Shown here in pieces: positions 52,920 through 61,808 of a stretch of 64,000 bases of DNA. Below the pieces are notes generated by a model. It ran no database searches. It was not told the DNA's origin and saw only the letters and a program-made list of their open reading frames with translations. The DNA is taken from NCBI GenBank assembly GCA_937775265.1, contig CALKBV010000004.1, positions 62,001-126,000 on the forward strand, in the 5' to 3' direction. The DNA comes from an uncultured Pseudomonadales bacterium (GTDB lineage Bacteria > Pseudomonadota > Gammaproteobacteria > Pseudomonadales > Azotimanducaceae). Position 1 is the first letter of the stretch. Each line of letters opens with the position of its first letter. The position numbers were made by a program, and so were the translations under genes.

Positions 52920-54257
52920 CTATTGGTCCGCCATGTACTTTTCCCACCAATGGTGAAAGTTGCGGATACGTCTTTCGTGATGAGAAATCCAGAGCCCCTT
53001 CATGCCGCGCGAGTGCAACCCTTTTTGCACGCCAGCAAGACACGACGCATCCTGGTCAAGTAACAATCCCGAAGATTTCTCGCCATAGCGATAAAACATG
53101 TGTTCAGGACGCCCATCAATATTGACATCGCCCAGATCAACAAACATGTCGACTGCGCCGGCATTCGCACCTGCGGTGACTTCGCCCTTCGGAACACGAT
53201 TAAAAATCATGCGGTCAAAGTACATTCTGTCAGGGTCCGTGGGATGTGGACGATGACGGAACATCCACATCTGCTCACCGAAGAGGTTGAACGTGACGTT
53301 CGGGAAAATATTATAGTGGTAGTCTGCGGTCAGCTGATCATCTGTCAGTTTTGAAAAATCCAGTCCGTGTTCATTGGTCATTGACCGCTTGTGTGCAGCT
53401 ACCGCTCCTCGCAGGGTTGTAACATCACCCTCAAACTTATCGACCGGGAATCCTTCGGATTTCAGATATTCAACCATCGTTTCATTCAGGGCTTTGTCTT
53501 GTGCAATCTTGCGGGGGCTAGGAATATACATGGGCGCAATAAAGCGGGTGTGCGGCCCGTAGAGGTCCATCTGCACATTCACATCATCGGCAACATACTC
53601 AGATTCCGGGTGCACGCCACGAACGTGATAGGTCTCTGAAAAAATATCAACTGATGTTTTCCAGTTACAGTTCCATTCGACGGTTTCGTCAGAAACGAGC
53701 ACCATAGATTCGAATTCGTAGGGTGCAAGATGTTCGGGCACGATTCCGAGATAGTCGACCAACGGTTCGATATCAGGGTCCATGGATACCCAGACAAACC
53801 CGCCCCATGCTCCGCACCTGAGTTCCCTAAGGCTGAGCTCTTGGGCGGGGACCCCCTGAGGGAAATCGTGTGCTTCGGGAATATTCTTTATGCTGCCATC
53901 CAGATGGTATTCCCAGCCATGAAAACCACAGCTCAGGTATGGGGAGTTTCCACACCCTGATTTCTTGAGCTGATTACCCCTGTGCTGACAAACATTGTAG
54001 AACGCTCGAACAATCCGATCGTCTGCACACGTTACCAGGATTGATTCTCGGAGATTCTCGAAGACAAAAAAGTTACCGGGTTCGGCAACATCGCAGGACG
54101 CACCGGCCAACAACCAGGTTTTCGACCAGATACGATCGTCTTCCAATTTCAAAAATGCAGGATCTGTGTAGCGATCAACCGGAATTCGCTCAAACCCAAG
54201 TTCTGGTTCCGGCGCTTTGGCCATCGGTGTAAATACAAAGTCAGCTAGTTCATTCAT
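52920..54257 (-). CDS. Rieske non-heme iron oxygenase, alpha subunit
   Basis: The start is set at ATG 54257 (MNELADFVFTPMAKAPEPEL) after GGAGG at an ideal distance; the track start adds 7 residues. The 445-aa protein has Rieske ligands NVCQHRGNQL and SCGFHGWEYHLDG, and iron ligands in VDIFSETYHVRGVHPESE. It is related to, but clearly distinct from, the other two Rieske enzymes here. It hydroxylates or demethylates an unknown substrate with an external electron donor. It converges with the thiolase and is divergent from ykgJ. Confidence 0.92.
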   Translation of the reverse strand: MNELADFVFTPMAKAPEPELGFERIPVDRYTDPAFLKLEDDRIWSKTWLLAGASCDVAEPGNFFVFENLRESILVTCADDRIVRAFYNVCQHRGNQLKKSGCGNSPYLSCGFHGWEYHLDGSIKNIPEAHDFPQGVPAQELSLRELRCGAWGGFVWVSMDPDIEPLVDYLGIVPEHLAPYEFESMVLVSDETVEWNCNWKTSVDIFSETYHVRGVHPESEYVADDVNVQMDLYGPHTRFIAPMYIPSPRKIAQDKALNETMVEYLKSEGFPVDKFEGDVTTLRGAVAAHKRSMTNEHGLDFSKLTDDQLTADYHYNIFPNVTFNLFGEQMWMFRHRPHPTDPDRMYFDRMIFNRVPKGEVTAGANAGAVDMFVDLGDVNIDGRPEHMFYRYGEKSSGLLLDQDASCLAGVQKGLHSRGMKGLWISHHERRIRNFHHWWEKYMADQ

Positions 54258-54307
54258 ACTCGTTCCTCCGTATCTCATCTTTCCTCGCGCAGATCAGGGT
54301 ATCAACC

Positions 54308-54697
54308 ATGAAGACGTGTAATCAATGTGGTAAATGTTGCATTAAGTACTCCGATGGCGGGCTGTCCGCCAGCCCATCGGAAATAGACTGGTGGGAGGAC
54401 AATCGACCCGAAATCTTTAAGTACGTCAGCAAGGGCAATATCTGGGTGCATCCGGACACCGGAGAACCTCTATCCCGATGCCCCTGGCTGGGATTCGATT
54501 CGAGTGAGAATATGTACTTGTGCGAGATCTACCACGACCGCCCGGAAGATTGTCGTCATTACCCGACTCATATCGCTGAGATGATCACCGATGAGTGTGA
54601 GATGCTGGAAAGCAAAGACCTCCGCGACAAGATCAATGCGCAGAAAAAACTGGACATCATCATGAGCGACAGCCGACCCGCTTTCCGCTCAAGTTAG
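54308..54697 (+). CDS. YkgJ-family cysteine-cluster protein
   Basis: A 129-aa protein with Cys clusters CNQCGKCC near the start and CPWLGF, YLCEIYHDRPEDCRHYP further on, typical of the YkgJ/Fe-S or zinc-binding family of unknown function. No signal peptide is seen. It starts 50 bp from the divergent Rieske gene. Confidence 0.82.
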   Translation: MKTCNQCGKCCIKYSDGGLSASPSEIDWWEDNRPEIFKYVSKGNIWVHPDTGEPLSRCPWLGFDSSENMYLCEIYHDRPEDCRHYPTHIAEMITDECEMLESKDLRDKINAQKKLDIIMSDSRPAFRSS

Positions 54698-54723
54698 AAG
54701 CCGGCATCTTCCTGGCGCAGGCA

Positions 54724-55554
54724 CTAAAATCCCAAACGACGTAACTGCCGTGCTCTTAGCGGCTCAGCGCGCTTCAGTATTCGAGCGATCGTCAGCTTGT
54801 GCTCCGATGTGAGTCGCTCGATTTCGTGATACTTCAAATAGAAGCGCAGTCGCTCAGTTCGTCGAAAAAATACCGTGGCAGCTGAATCAATCGTCGCTAG
54901 ATCTTTTTCTGGTTTTCGTCCCAGCAACCAGCCTGGCCACTTTCTTCCCCGGGGGGCATCAAAGACAAAAACCCGGTTAAACCTGTTTCCGGAAATCAGG
55001 ATATTTCGAAAGAAAAACCCCCGATGAACGAATCCGTTGCGATGCATTTTTCTTGTTGCTTCTGCCAACCTGAAAATGAGTGATTGCCTGGTGGATTTCG
55101 CGAGTCTGGCCGGCATTTCAGGTAACTCTTTCATAAGAACTTCGTCCAGATTCCTGGACTCAGGCACTTCCTCTGTCATCAGAAAACACCGCGTTAATCT
55201 TCCCAGGCTTCGTTCTTCACCAAAAGCGACCGGCGCTGTTACGTCTATTTCGAAACCACGCAGCCGCTCAAGGTTACCAAACTCTCGGCTGGCTTTACTT
55301 CTTCCAAAAAAAGCGCCCTTAAGAAACTCACTACGAAGTCTTTTAGCGTCGTAAATAAAGTACTTTTTTAAATAAAGAACGCGTTCGACACCGGCGCTAT
55401 CGGTAATCGAAACACGCCACACCTCGCTGCCATTCGCACTCTCAACAAGAACCCCCTCCTCCCAATTCAGAAGCGAACTCAAGGTACCTACACCATGGCT
55501 ATCAAGCAAAGCCGTCCAAGCAGGATCGATATAAAAGAAGTTAGACCAACTCAC
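54724..55554 (-). CDS. LPS kinase (WaaP/InaA-like) family protein
   Basis: A 276-aa kinase-fold protein. A lysine-containing strand RVLYLKKYFIYD, a Glu helix, and the catalytic loop GFVHRGFFFRNILISG, then the metal-binding RVFVFDAPRGRK. The family phosphorylates lipid A/core sugars (heptose or Kdo) at the inner membrane. The catalytic loop normally reads HxD; here the position after HR is Gly, while the Asn further on is kept. This raises the possibility of a weak or non-canonical kinase, or of a family variant I do not know. It converges with ykgJ. Confidence 0.78.
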   Translation of the reverse strand: MSWSNFFYIDPAWTALLDSHGVGTLSSLLNWEEGVLVESANGSEVWRVSITDSAGVERVLYLKKYFIYDAKRLRSEFLKGAFFGRSKASREFGNLERLRGFEIDVTAPVAFGEERSLGRLTRCFLMTEEVPESRNLDEVLMKELPEMPARLAKSTRQSLIFRLAEATRKMHRNGFVHRGFFFRNILISGNRFNRVFVFDAPRGRKWPGWLLGRKPEKDLATIDSAATVFFRRTERLRFYLKYHEIERLTSEHKLTIARILKRAEPLRARQLRRLGF

Positions 55555-55765
55555 AGGATATCAAGTGTCCTTATGTAGTCGCGGGTAAGAATACTGTTTG
55601 CCGAGCTCATTAAATCCGAACTGTGCAGCGATAAACCGGTATGGCCATCGATGTCATCGGATGACTATCCAGCACTCAGGCTGGCGAGAAAAGCAGACCA
55701 CATAAGCATAGGACCAAACGAACCGCATGCGGCGGACGACTTATCGCGAGTCGAGAACTTCCGAC

Positions 55766-56314
55766 TTAATACTTATTGCCTGGCTCGAGAACATGCTGCA
55801 GCATCGCCTCGGGAACATCCGGAGGATCGACGGTAAACTCTCCATCTTCAACCGGAGGGTGTACGTCAAACACATTGTTAAATTTATGTACCGAATCCCA
55901 AATACCGATAGCGATGGTCAACTCGACCACCTCCGCATCGGAATAATGTACTTTGAGCCTGCCCATGTAATCGTCATCCACGCCATTAGCGTGGTTCATG
56001 ATAAAATCTTCCGTGAGATCCAGTGCAATCTTAGTTCGATCATCAAGGTCAGAATTCTGATGATCCTTCATCTTTTCAATCATTTCTTCATTCATGCCAT
56101 TCTTCTGCGCCGCAGAAGATCGTGCAGGAATTCAGTATAGGCAACCATTAAGATTAGCTGATTTAAGTCGCACCAGATCTTTTAGTACCGGGTCCAGTCT
56201 GCTGTGGGACCAAAGCAGACCATAGCGATACATGAATCCCTGGAGCATATCCGGACAGTGCGCATACACACCGCCAAACCCTGTCATTCCTCCTGTCTCT
56301 TCTATTCTCGGCAT
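55766..56314 (-). CDS. Carboxymuconolactone decarboxylase (AhpD-like) family protein, probable selenoprotein
   Basis: The track lists two ORFs (69 and 109 aa) that lie in one frame, separated only by TGA at 56132-56134. Reading it through gives 182 aa from ATG 56314, which has AAGGAGG at ideal spacing. The joined sequence NLNGCLY-U-IPARSSAAQKNG matches CMD proteins, which read NGCxYCxxARSxxAxxxG, so TGA sits exactly at the second Cys of CxxC (residue 61; C58). A SECIS-like hairpin follows (56101-56119). CMD and AhpD-like selenoproteins have been reported from marine metagenomes, to my memory. The family acts in peroxide or lactone chemistry. Sec machinery genes are not in the window. An inactivating Cys-to-stop mutation is the alternative. 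Confidence 0.7.
56101..56119 (-). promoter_or_regulatory. Bacterial SECIS-like hairpin downstream of the in-frame TGA
   Basis: On the coding strand TCTTCTGC-GGC-GCAGAAGA is a perfect 8-bp stem with a 3-nt loop beginning with G. Twenty nt lie between the TGA and the loop. Bacterial SECIS elements need a stem-loop just after UGA with a G among the first two loop bases, and a UGA-to-loop distance of about 16-37 nt, so all criteria are met. The perfect complementarity within a coding region is unlikely by chance. Confidence 0.65.
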
Positions 56315-56487
56315 TGGGGGCCTCCTTGTGAGTAAGAGCATAGTATTACCACATGAATCATCAGTACAAGGCTTCTTGAGGGCCCTGCAACCTAATTAGC
56401 CACCAACATCACCTTAAACCGATCATGCGTCTGTTCGCCAACGCTGTGAAGATGTATCGTGACGCCAAAACAAACTGGCCCAATGTG

Positions 56488-57073
56488 ATGATCAAAATAT
56501 TTTTTACCAATAGCACTAATGCTCTATGGCGCCCATTCACAAGCAGGGATGCTAGACGATATTTTGGACTGGTTCAGCGGTGGAGACGAAACACAGGAAA
56601 CATCTAAAGCCGATCCTGAATCTGAAACCAGCATAATGACCAGCGCCGTCAAGTCGGCAACAGCCGCCGCCACATCTGCCACTGTTAACGCCGGATTGGG
56701 ATTCATGCCAAAGGTAGTGCGGGCCCTTGGCGTAACCGAAAAACAGTCGAAAGGGGGGCTCGGGGCTATTTTCATGGCAGCCAGCACTACGCTCGCCCCG
56801 GAAGACTATAAACTCATCAGTGATACTGTTCCGAATATCGACAGTTATATCGCTGCTGCGCCCCCGACTAATCAGCTAGTCGGCGGTGCAATGAATCTGC
56901 TGGGTGGATCTGCTAAAGCTACCGCCGCTGCAAACCTGGTAACACAGTTTAACGACCTTGGCTTAGGAGCAGATACGATCGCTGGATTCAGCCAGCAGGC
57001 GATCGACTTCGTGAAAGAGCAATCGCCGGAAGCTTCATCCAAGCTAATGGGTGTTGTTAGCGAATACCTATAA
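56488..57073 (+). CDS. DUF2780 family protein, with a probable indel in the signal peptide
   Basis: The track ORF begins at ATG 56519, but upstream reading, after removing one T from the six-T run at 56500-56505, gives MIKIFLPIALMLYGAHSQAG, a clean secretion signal; as sequenced the frames do not join. The mature part (ALGVTEKQSKGGLGAIFMAA, LAPEDYKLISDTVPNID, LGLGADTIAGFSQQAIDFVKEQ) matches DUF2780, a small secreted/periplasmic family of unknown function (VcgC/VcgE type). It converges with the CurA-like gene. Confidence 0.78.
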
Positions 57074-57093
57074 GACGCACCTCATTCGCTTAC

Positions 57094-58095
57094 CTAACAC
57101 GCTTTCACAAGCAGCTTGCCGAGGTTGCCTCCACTAAACATAAATTGGAGTGCCTCGGGATAACGTTCAATCCCTTCGAGAACTTCCTCATCCATAACAA
57201 GCGAACCATCATCTAACCATGTCCTAAGTTCTGCCCCTGCCGGACCAACACTCTCCGGGAAATGGAAAAACGCGAACCCTTCCATCGTTGACTGTCGCTC
57301 TGCGAGGCGAAGGTACATTGACGGACCAGTGACATTATCCATATCACCATACTGGGAGATCGCACCACAGATGACTACGCGAGCGCGCATGGCGAGGTTG
57401 TCGAGCACTGCATCCAGAATGGGCCCTCCGACGTTATCAAAGAACACATTAATACCCTTTGGCGCTAGTTCACGAAGGCGCGCATTAACGTCCTCGTTTT
57501 TGTAATCAATCGCGGCATCAAACCCAAGACGTTCAGTGAGGTACGTCACTTTCCGCTGACCACCTGCGATGCCAATGACATGAGCACCATCGCGTTTAGC
57601 GATCTGCCCGGCAATCGAACCGACCGCACCGGCCGCAGCGGAAACGACAAATATGTCGCCGGGCTGGGGCTTCGCAACCTTTCTAACGCCAATCCAGGAA
57701 GTCACTCCAGTGGAAGCACCAAGTGCCCCGAGATGAGCGCTTAACGAACCTACAGTATCATCCACCTTTTCGAGCATTTTCGGCATGACTGTCGCGATAG
57801 TCTGCGCACCGAGCCCACCACGAACTGCCTGCCCCTTGTCCCATCCATCAACTGTCGATTCGATGATACGACCTACGCCACCGGCCAGTATCGTTTGACC
57901 CAGGCCTACCTGCGCATGAAAACCTTCCCCACGCAGCATTGTACGAGTTCCAGCATCGACGGAAATGTATTCAACAGCGACACGAACTTGTCCATTCTCA
58001 AGCGCTTCATCTTCGACGGTCTCAACTGAAAAACAATCTGGTGTAGCGTCATCGACTGGTCGCTTTGTGAGGATTACCCGTGTGTTCTTTGACAT
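57094..58095 (-). CDS. CurA/LTB4DH-type NADP-dependent medium-chain oxidoreductase
   Basis: A 333-aa MDR protein without zinc ligands. It shows the NADP-binding AAAGAVGSIAGQIAKRDGAHVIGIAGG, the FDAAIDYKNEDV segment and SWIGVRKVAKPQPGDIFVVS. Relatives reduce curcumin, enones, prostaglandins or 2-alkenals. It is 28 bp downstream of an SDR on the same strand, so the two likely share a transcript and pathway. Confidence 0.9.
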   Translation of the reverse strand: MSKNTRVILTKRPVDDATPDCFSVETVEDEALENGQVRVAVEYISVDAGTRTMLRGEGFHAQVGLGQTILAGGVGRIIESTVDGWDKGQAVRGGLGAQTIATVMPKMLEKVDDTVGSLSAHLGALGASTGVTSWIGVRKVAKPQPGDIFVVSAAAGAVGSIAGQIAKRDGAHVIGIAGGQRKVTYLTERLGFDAAIDYKNEDVNARLRELAPKGINVFFDNVGGPILDAVLDNLAMRARVVICGAISQYGDMDNVTGPSMYLRLAERQSTMEGFAFFHFPESVGPAGAELRTWLDDGSLVMDEEVLEGIERYPEALQFMFSGGNLGKLLVKAC

Positions 58096-58123
58096 CGTTA
58101 TTCTTCTCTAAAAGTTTATATAT

Positions 58124-58888
58124 TCACGCGGTAGAACCACCATCTGCCATATAGACCGAACCGGTAACAAAATCGCTGTCATCAGAGGCAAGAAACAACA
58201 TTATTTTCGCGATATCTCCAGGCTCTGCATAGCGACCAAGGGGAATGTTGGCGCGCATACCCTCTCTTGCTGTCTCAGCATCACCCGGCGCAAAGCCTTC
58301 TTCCAGGCTACGCATCATCCTCGTTTCAACCGGAGATGGGTTTACGGTGTTGACGCGAATGTTCATGGGTGCACATTCTAATGCTGCCGATTTCATCATT
58401 CCAATAACCGCATGTTTCGACGTAACGTAAGGCGCAACATCGGCTACTCCATTTATTCCAGCGACACTCGAAGTGATAATGATACTGCCACCGCCCCTTT
58501 TACTGATCGCAGGAATCGCTGCCTTTAGCCCCAGAAAAGGGCCTTTCACATTGACCGCCATAACCTGGTCAAATCGGCTCTCGTCGTAATCAACTATCGA
58601 CATAACATCGCCCTCGACCCCCGCGTTTGCCAGCAGAACGTCAACACCGCCGTAACGTTCCTCGGCAAGGTTAATCATTTTCTGGTTATCCGAGCTATTG
58701 GTGACATCAGCCACACAATAACTGGCTTTATTACTGCCGATTTCATTACAAGCTGACTTCAGTGCATCCTCGTCCAGATCCACCAGCAACACGTCTGCGC
58801 CCTCATTAACGAACAACTTCCCTGCGGCTTTACCTATGCCACCGGCACCACCAGTGATAACGGCAACCTTTCCTTCCAATCGATTCAT
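58124..58888 (-). CDS. Short-chain dehydrogenase/reductase (SDR)
   Basis: A 254-aa classical SDR: cofactor motif TGGAGGIGKAAGKLF, ANAG in LLANAGVEGDV, Ser in IIITSSVAGING and active-site YVTSK in APYVTSKHAVIGMMKSAAL. The C-terminus DSDFVTGSVYMADGGSTA is typical. An Asp after the second strand (LLVDLDEDAL) suggests NAD preference. It is coupled in transcription to the CurA-like gene. The substrate is unknown. Confidence 0.93.
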   Translation of the reverse strand: MNRLEGKVAVITGGAGGIGKAAGKLFVNEGADVLLVDLDEDALKSACNEIGSNKASYCVADVTNSSDNQKMINLAEERYGGVDVLLANAGVEGDVMSIVDYDESRFDQVMAVNVKGPFLGLKAAIPAISKRGGGSIIITSSVAGINGVADVAPYVTSKHAVIGMMKSAALECAPMNIRVNTVNPSPVETRMMRSLEEGFAPGDAETAREGMRANIPLGRYAEPGDIAKIMLFLASDDSDFVTGSVYMADGGSTA

Positions 58889-59012
58889 CCAGCACCATCC
58901 TTTTATGTCTCAACCAAGTCTGCAGGAAACTATACAGGAAATGTCACAACATCAAATATTTAGCCTAACTGTCCCGTGATACACTCGAGTTGAAACCTAA
59001 CGCGACCCCAGT

Positions 59013-60245
59013 TTGAGCTCACCCCCTCACTATCGTTGGTCAATTGTCGCCCTGACCCTGGTTAATCAGGCTCTGGCATTGGGCATCATGATTTACAGCT
59101 TCGCACTCTTTGTCGTGCCGTGGCTTGATCACTTTGAAATCGCCCGGAGCCAGGTGATGCTAGCGATTCTGGCATTTCAGGTGGCCACAGGATTGTTGAG
59201 CCCGATATTAGGCCGCCTCATGGATCAATTCGTGATGCGCCGGCTTGTGATTACAGGCGCTGTATCGATGGGTCTTGGACTAGCCCTGCTTTCACAGGCG
59301 ACCCAGTTCTGGCAGATTATTTTGGTATATTGCACGCTGTTGCCGATCGGTATGTTGTTCTGTGGCACGCTTGCTTCCCAGACAATGGTCAGCAAATGGT
59401 TTACCGGGAATCGCGGGCTGGCTATCGGTCTTTCAGCCATGGGAACATCAATTGGCGGTCTCATTATCCCCATGGTGGTCATCACGCTGATTGCACGCTA
59501 TGAATGGCAGGGCGCGTTATTGGTCCTCTCAGTGGTGTCAACTATAATACTGATCCCCCTTAACCTCGTCATTCTTCGATTTGAGCCACCCTTGGCCAAC
59601 CAAGGGCCTGGGTCAGATCAGTTTTTTGACTCGCGCACATGGACCAGCCGAGAGATTCTGACTTCGAAGACTTTTTGGATCCCGGTTCTTGCGCTGATAC
59701 CGATCAACGCAGCATTTGTAGGCGTTCAGTTCAATCTAGGCGCTTATATGGCTGACCTTGGCCACGACCAGTCACTAGCGGCAAAACTGATTGCTGTCAC
59801 TTCATTCATGATGATTGTGGGTAAGCTCTTCTTCGGCGCCATGGGCGACCGAATAGACCACCGCATACTTTACTGGACAATGGCCGTGTTGATGATGGTA
59901 GCACTCGTCTTCTACGAGGGATCCCCCGGGAAGTCCGACATGGTAATTGCCGCAGGAATTCAGGGCTTCGCTACAGGTGGCGTCATGCCTATGATGGGAA
60001 TCATATATTCCGCCAGGTTCGGCACCCTGTCATTCGGCAGGGTACTCGGGTACGTCAACCTCGTGATCATGGCTGGTGGTTTCGGTTCTATTTTCTCGGG
60101 TTGGGTTTTTGATTCAACACAGTCCTACGATGTGGCTTTCTGGGTCTTCATGGGGTTGATTTTACCTGGGATGATCATCATGTTTTTTTTGCCACCTCCG
60201 GAGGCAGGAAACTCTACGAGCGCAACAAAAGTTGCTCAACACTAA
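59013..60245 (+). CDS. MFS transporter
   Basis: A 410-aa protein with about 12 hydrophobic segments, the first at VALTLVNQALALGIMIYSFALFVV. The loop-2 motif reads GRLMDQFVMRRLVITG, a GxxxDxxxRRxxI form as in monocarboxylate/oxalate-type MFS proteins. The frame opens at TTG 59013, with no closer ATG. The substrate is unknown. It is divergent from the SDR pair, so it might serve them. Confidence 0.87.
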   Translation: MSSPPHYRWSIVALTLVNQALALGIMIYSFALFVVPWLDHFEIARSQVMLAILAFQVATGLLSPILGRLMDQFVMRRLVITGAVSMGLGLALLSQATQFWQIILVYCTLLPIGMLFCGTLASQTMVSKWFTGNRGLAIGLSAMGTSIGGLIIPMVVITLIARYEWQGALLVLSVVSTIILIPLNLVILRFEPPLANQGPGSDQFFDSRTWTSREILTSKTFWIPVLALIPINAAFVGVQFNLGAYMADLGHDQSLAAKLIAVTSFMMIVGKLFFGAMGDRIDHRILYWTMAVLMMVALVFYEGSPGKSDMVIAAGIQGFATGGVMPMMGIIYSARFGTLSFGRVLGYVNLVIMAGGFGSIFSGWVFDSTQSYDVAFWVFMGLILPGMIIMFFLPPPEAGNSTSATKVAQH

Positions 60246-60367
60246 TGCGTCAGTCCCCTGGCTACCCACTGTTTATTAGCATTTACCATTGGCGTGATTA
60301 CAAAATTCCAATAAAAATAGGCGACGAAATTCCTGCCTTTCCCCAGACCACCAGTGAGCAATAAGTC

Positions 60368-61528
60368 GTGCCAAAAAAAACCAACCCAACGTTGTTTGAT
60401 CCACCAATAGAAAGACGTGCTTCTGACAGCACTAAATGGGCTCGTTTTTCGAGCACAGAACATGACGTTATCGGCGCCTGGATTGCTGATATGGACCTGC
60501 CAACGTCCGCCAAAATCATAAACGCCATCAAAAACCGTCTTGATGAACGCGTATTTGGCTACTGCGAGCCACCGGACCAGTTCTTCGATGTGGTAATCCA
60601 AAGGCTGGAAAAAAAATATGGCTGGAGGACAAAACCCGAATGGTTCGTACCGCAGCCAGGTGTCGTACCCTCACTATTTTTCGCCTCAAACTGCCTTGGT
60701 GGTAACGGCGATGCTGTGATGGCTGCGCGACCAAATTATCGCTATTTTTTGGAAACAGCCGAACTTACCGGTCGGGTTTTCCAACCCATAGATTGCCACG
60801 TGAACAAACATCGATGGGAGATGGATTTTGACCAAATGCGACAGACGATTTCACCCAAAACAAAAACGTTCCTGCTATGTAATCCCCACAATCCAGTCGG
60901 GCGCGTCCTTGATCAACAGGAACTGGAAACGATAGCAGACTTATGCCTGCGCAACGGGACAATGATCTGTTCAGATGAAATCCATGCTGACCTGGTCCTT
61001 GACCCTGACAAGCAGCACATCCCAATCGCTTCCCTGCACCCCGAGGTAGAAAAGAAATCGATCACGCTGATTTCCGCATCCAAAGCTTTTAACCTCCCGG
61101 CGATAGGAGGATTGTCTCTCGCTATTATCCCAGACCCAGAGATACGTTCAGCTTTTCAAAACAAGGCTTATGGTGTTGCGACACACCCTGGCGCATTAGC
61201 CTACGCTGCAACGTTAACAGCCTTTAAAGACTGCGATGACTGGCTGCTGCAGACAATCAGCTATCTTCGAGATAACCGCGATTACCTCGAAGCACAAATA
61301 GCCGATATAGAAGGGCTGAATATGACACACGCAGAAGCCACTTTCCTCGCGTGGATTGATGTTTCCAATTCGGGTCTGGAGAACCCGGTCCGCACATTCC
61401 TTGAACACGGCATAGCGCTATCAGATGGCGCAGAAATGGGTAACGCGGATCACGTGAGGCTAAACTTCGCTTGTCATCGTTCCACACTCGAAGAGATAGT
61501 GCGAAGACTCAAGGCAAGTCTGGCTTAG
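60368..61528 (+). CDS. PatB/MalY-type PLP-dependent beta C-S lyase or aminotransferase
   Basis: A 386-aa fold-type I PLP enzyme: AWIADMDLPTSAKI, LCNPHNPVGRVLDQQEL, CSDEIHADLVL with the cofactor Asp, and the PLP-binding Lys in LISASKAFNLPAIGGLS. Members cleave cystathionine, S-alkylcysteine or similar C-S bonds, or act as aminotransferases. The start is GTG 60368. It follows the MFS gene by about 120 bp, so the substrate of that transporter might be a sulfur amino acid. Confidence 0.9.
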   Translation: MPKKTNPTLFDPPIERRASDSTKWARFSSTEHDVIGAWIADMDLPTSAKIINAIKNRLDERVFGYCEPPDQFFDVVIQRLEKKYGWRTKPEWFVPQPGVVPSLFFASNCLGGNGDAVMAARPNYRYFLETAELTGRVFQPIDCHVNKHRWEMDFDQMRQTISPKTKTFLLCNPHNPVGRVLDQQELETIADLCLRNGTMICSDEIHADLVLDPDKQHIPIASLHPEVEKKSITLISASKAFNLPAIGGLSLAIIPDPEIRSAFQNKAYGVATHPGALAYAATLTAFKDCDDWLLQTISYLRDNRDYLEAQIADIEGLNMTHAEATFLAWIDVSNSGLENPVRTFLEHGIALSDGAEMGNADHVRLNFACHRSTLEEIVRRLKASLA

Positions 61529-61544
61529 ACAAGCCTACCTGGAC

Positions 61545-61790
61545 CTGGGCTACTTCTGATCCTCTAGCAGGGTACATATCTTGTTCATCCAGGTTTTAGT
61601 GCCGTCTGCATACTCCCACACAAAATGGTTTTAGCGGCCAAGCCGCAGAATTATTTTCTAACAATCTGGTTGATGAAGTGACTGGCCTTCTGATGGCACC
61701 GGTTTCCCCTGAAACCAGATCACTAGAGAATTCAATGAATCTGGTAAAGGTTTCAAAATAGAGCCAGACAAACAAAACGCAGGTTATTTT
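61545..61790 (-). pseudogene. Possible degraded coding remnant between patB-like and MFS genes
   Basis: On the minus strand one frame reads VIWFQGKPVPSEGQSLHQ, then stops, then NHFVWEYADGTKTWMNKI and CTLLEDQK before a final stop. The pieces look protein-like and are in the same frame with two stops between, as a decayed gene might show. I do not recognise a family. The 280-bp gap otherwise holds nothing clear. Confidence 0.3.
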
Positions 61791-61808
61791 CAGGGTGGTT
61801 GGTGCGCG

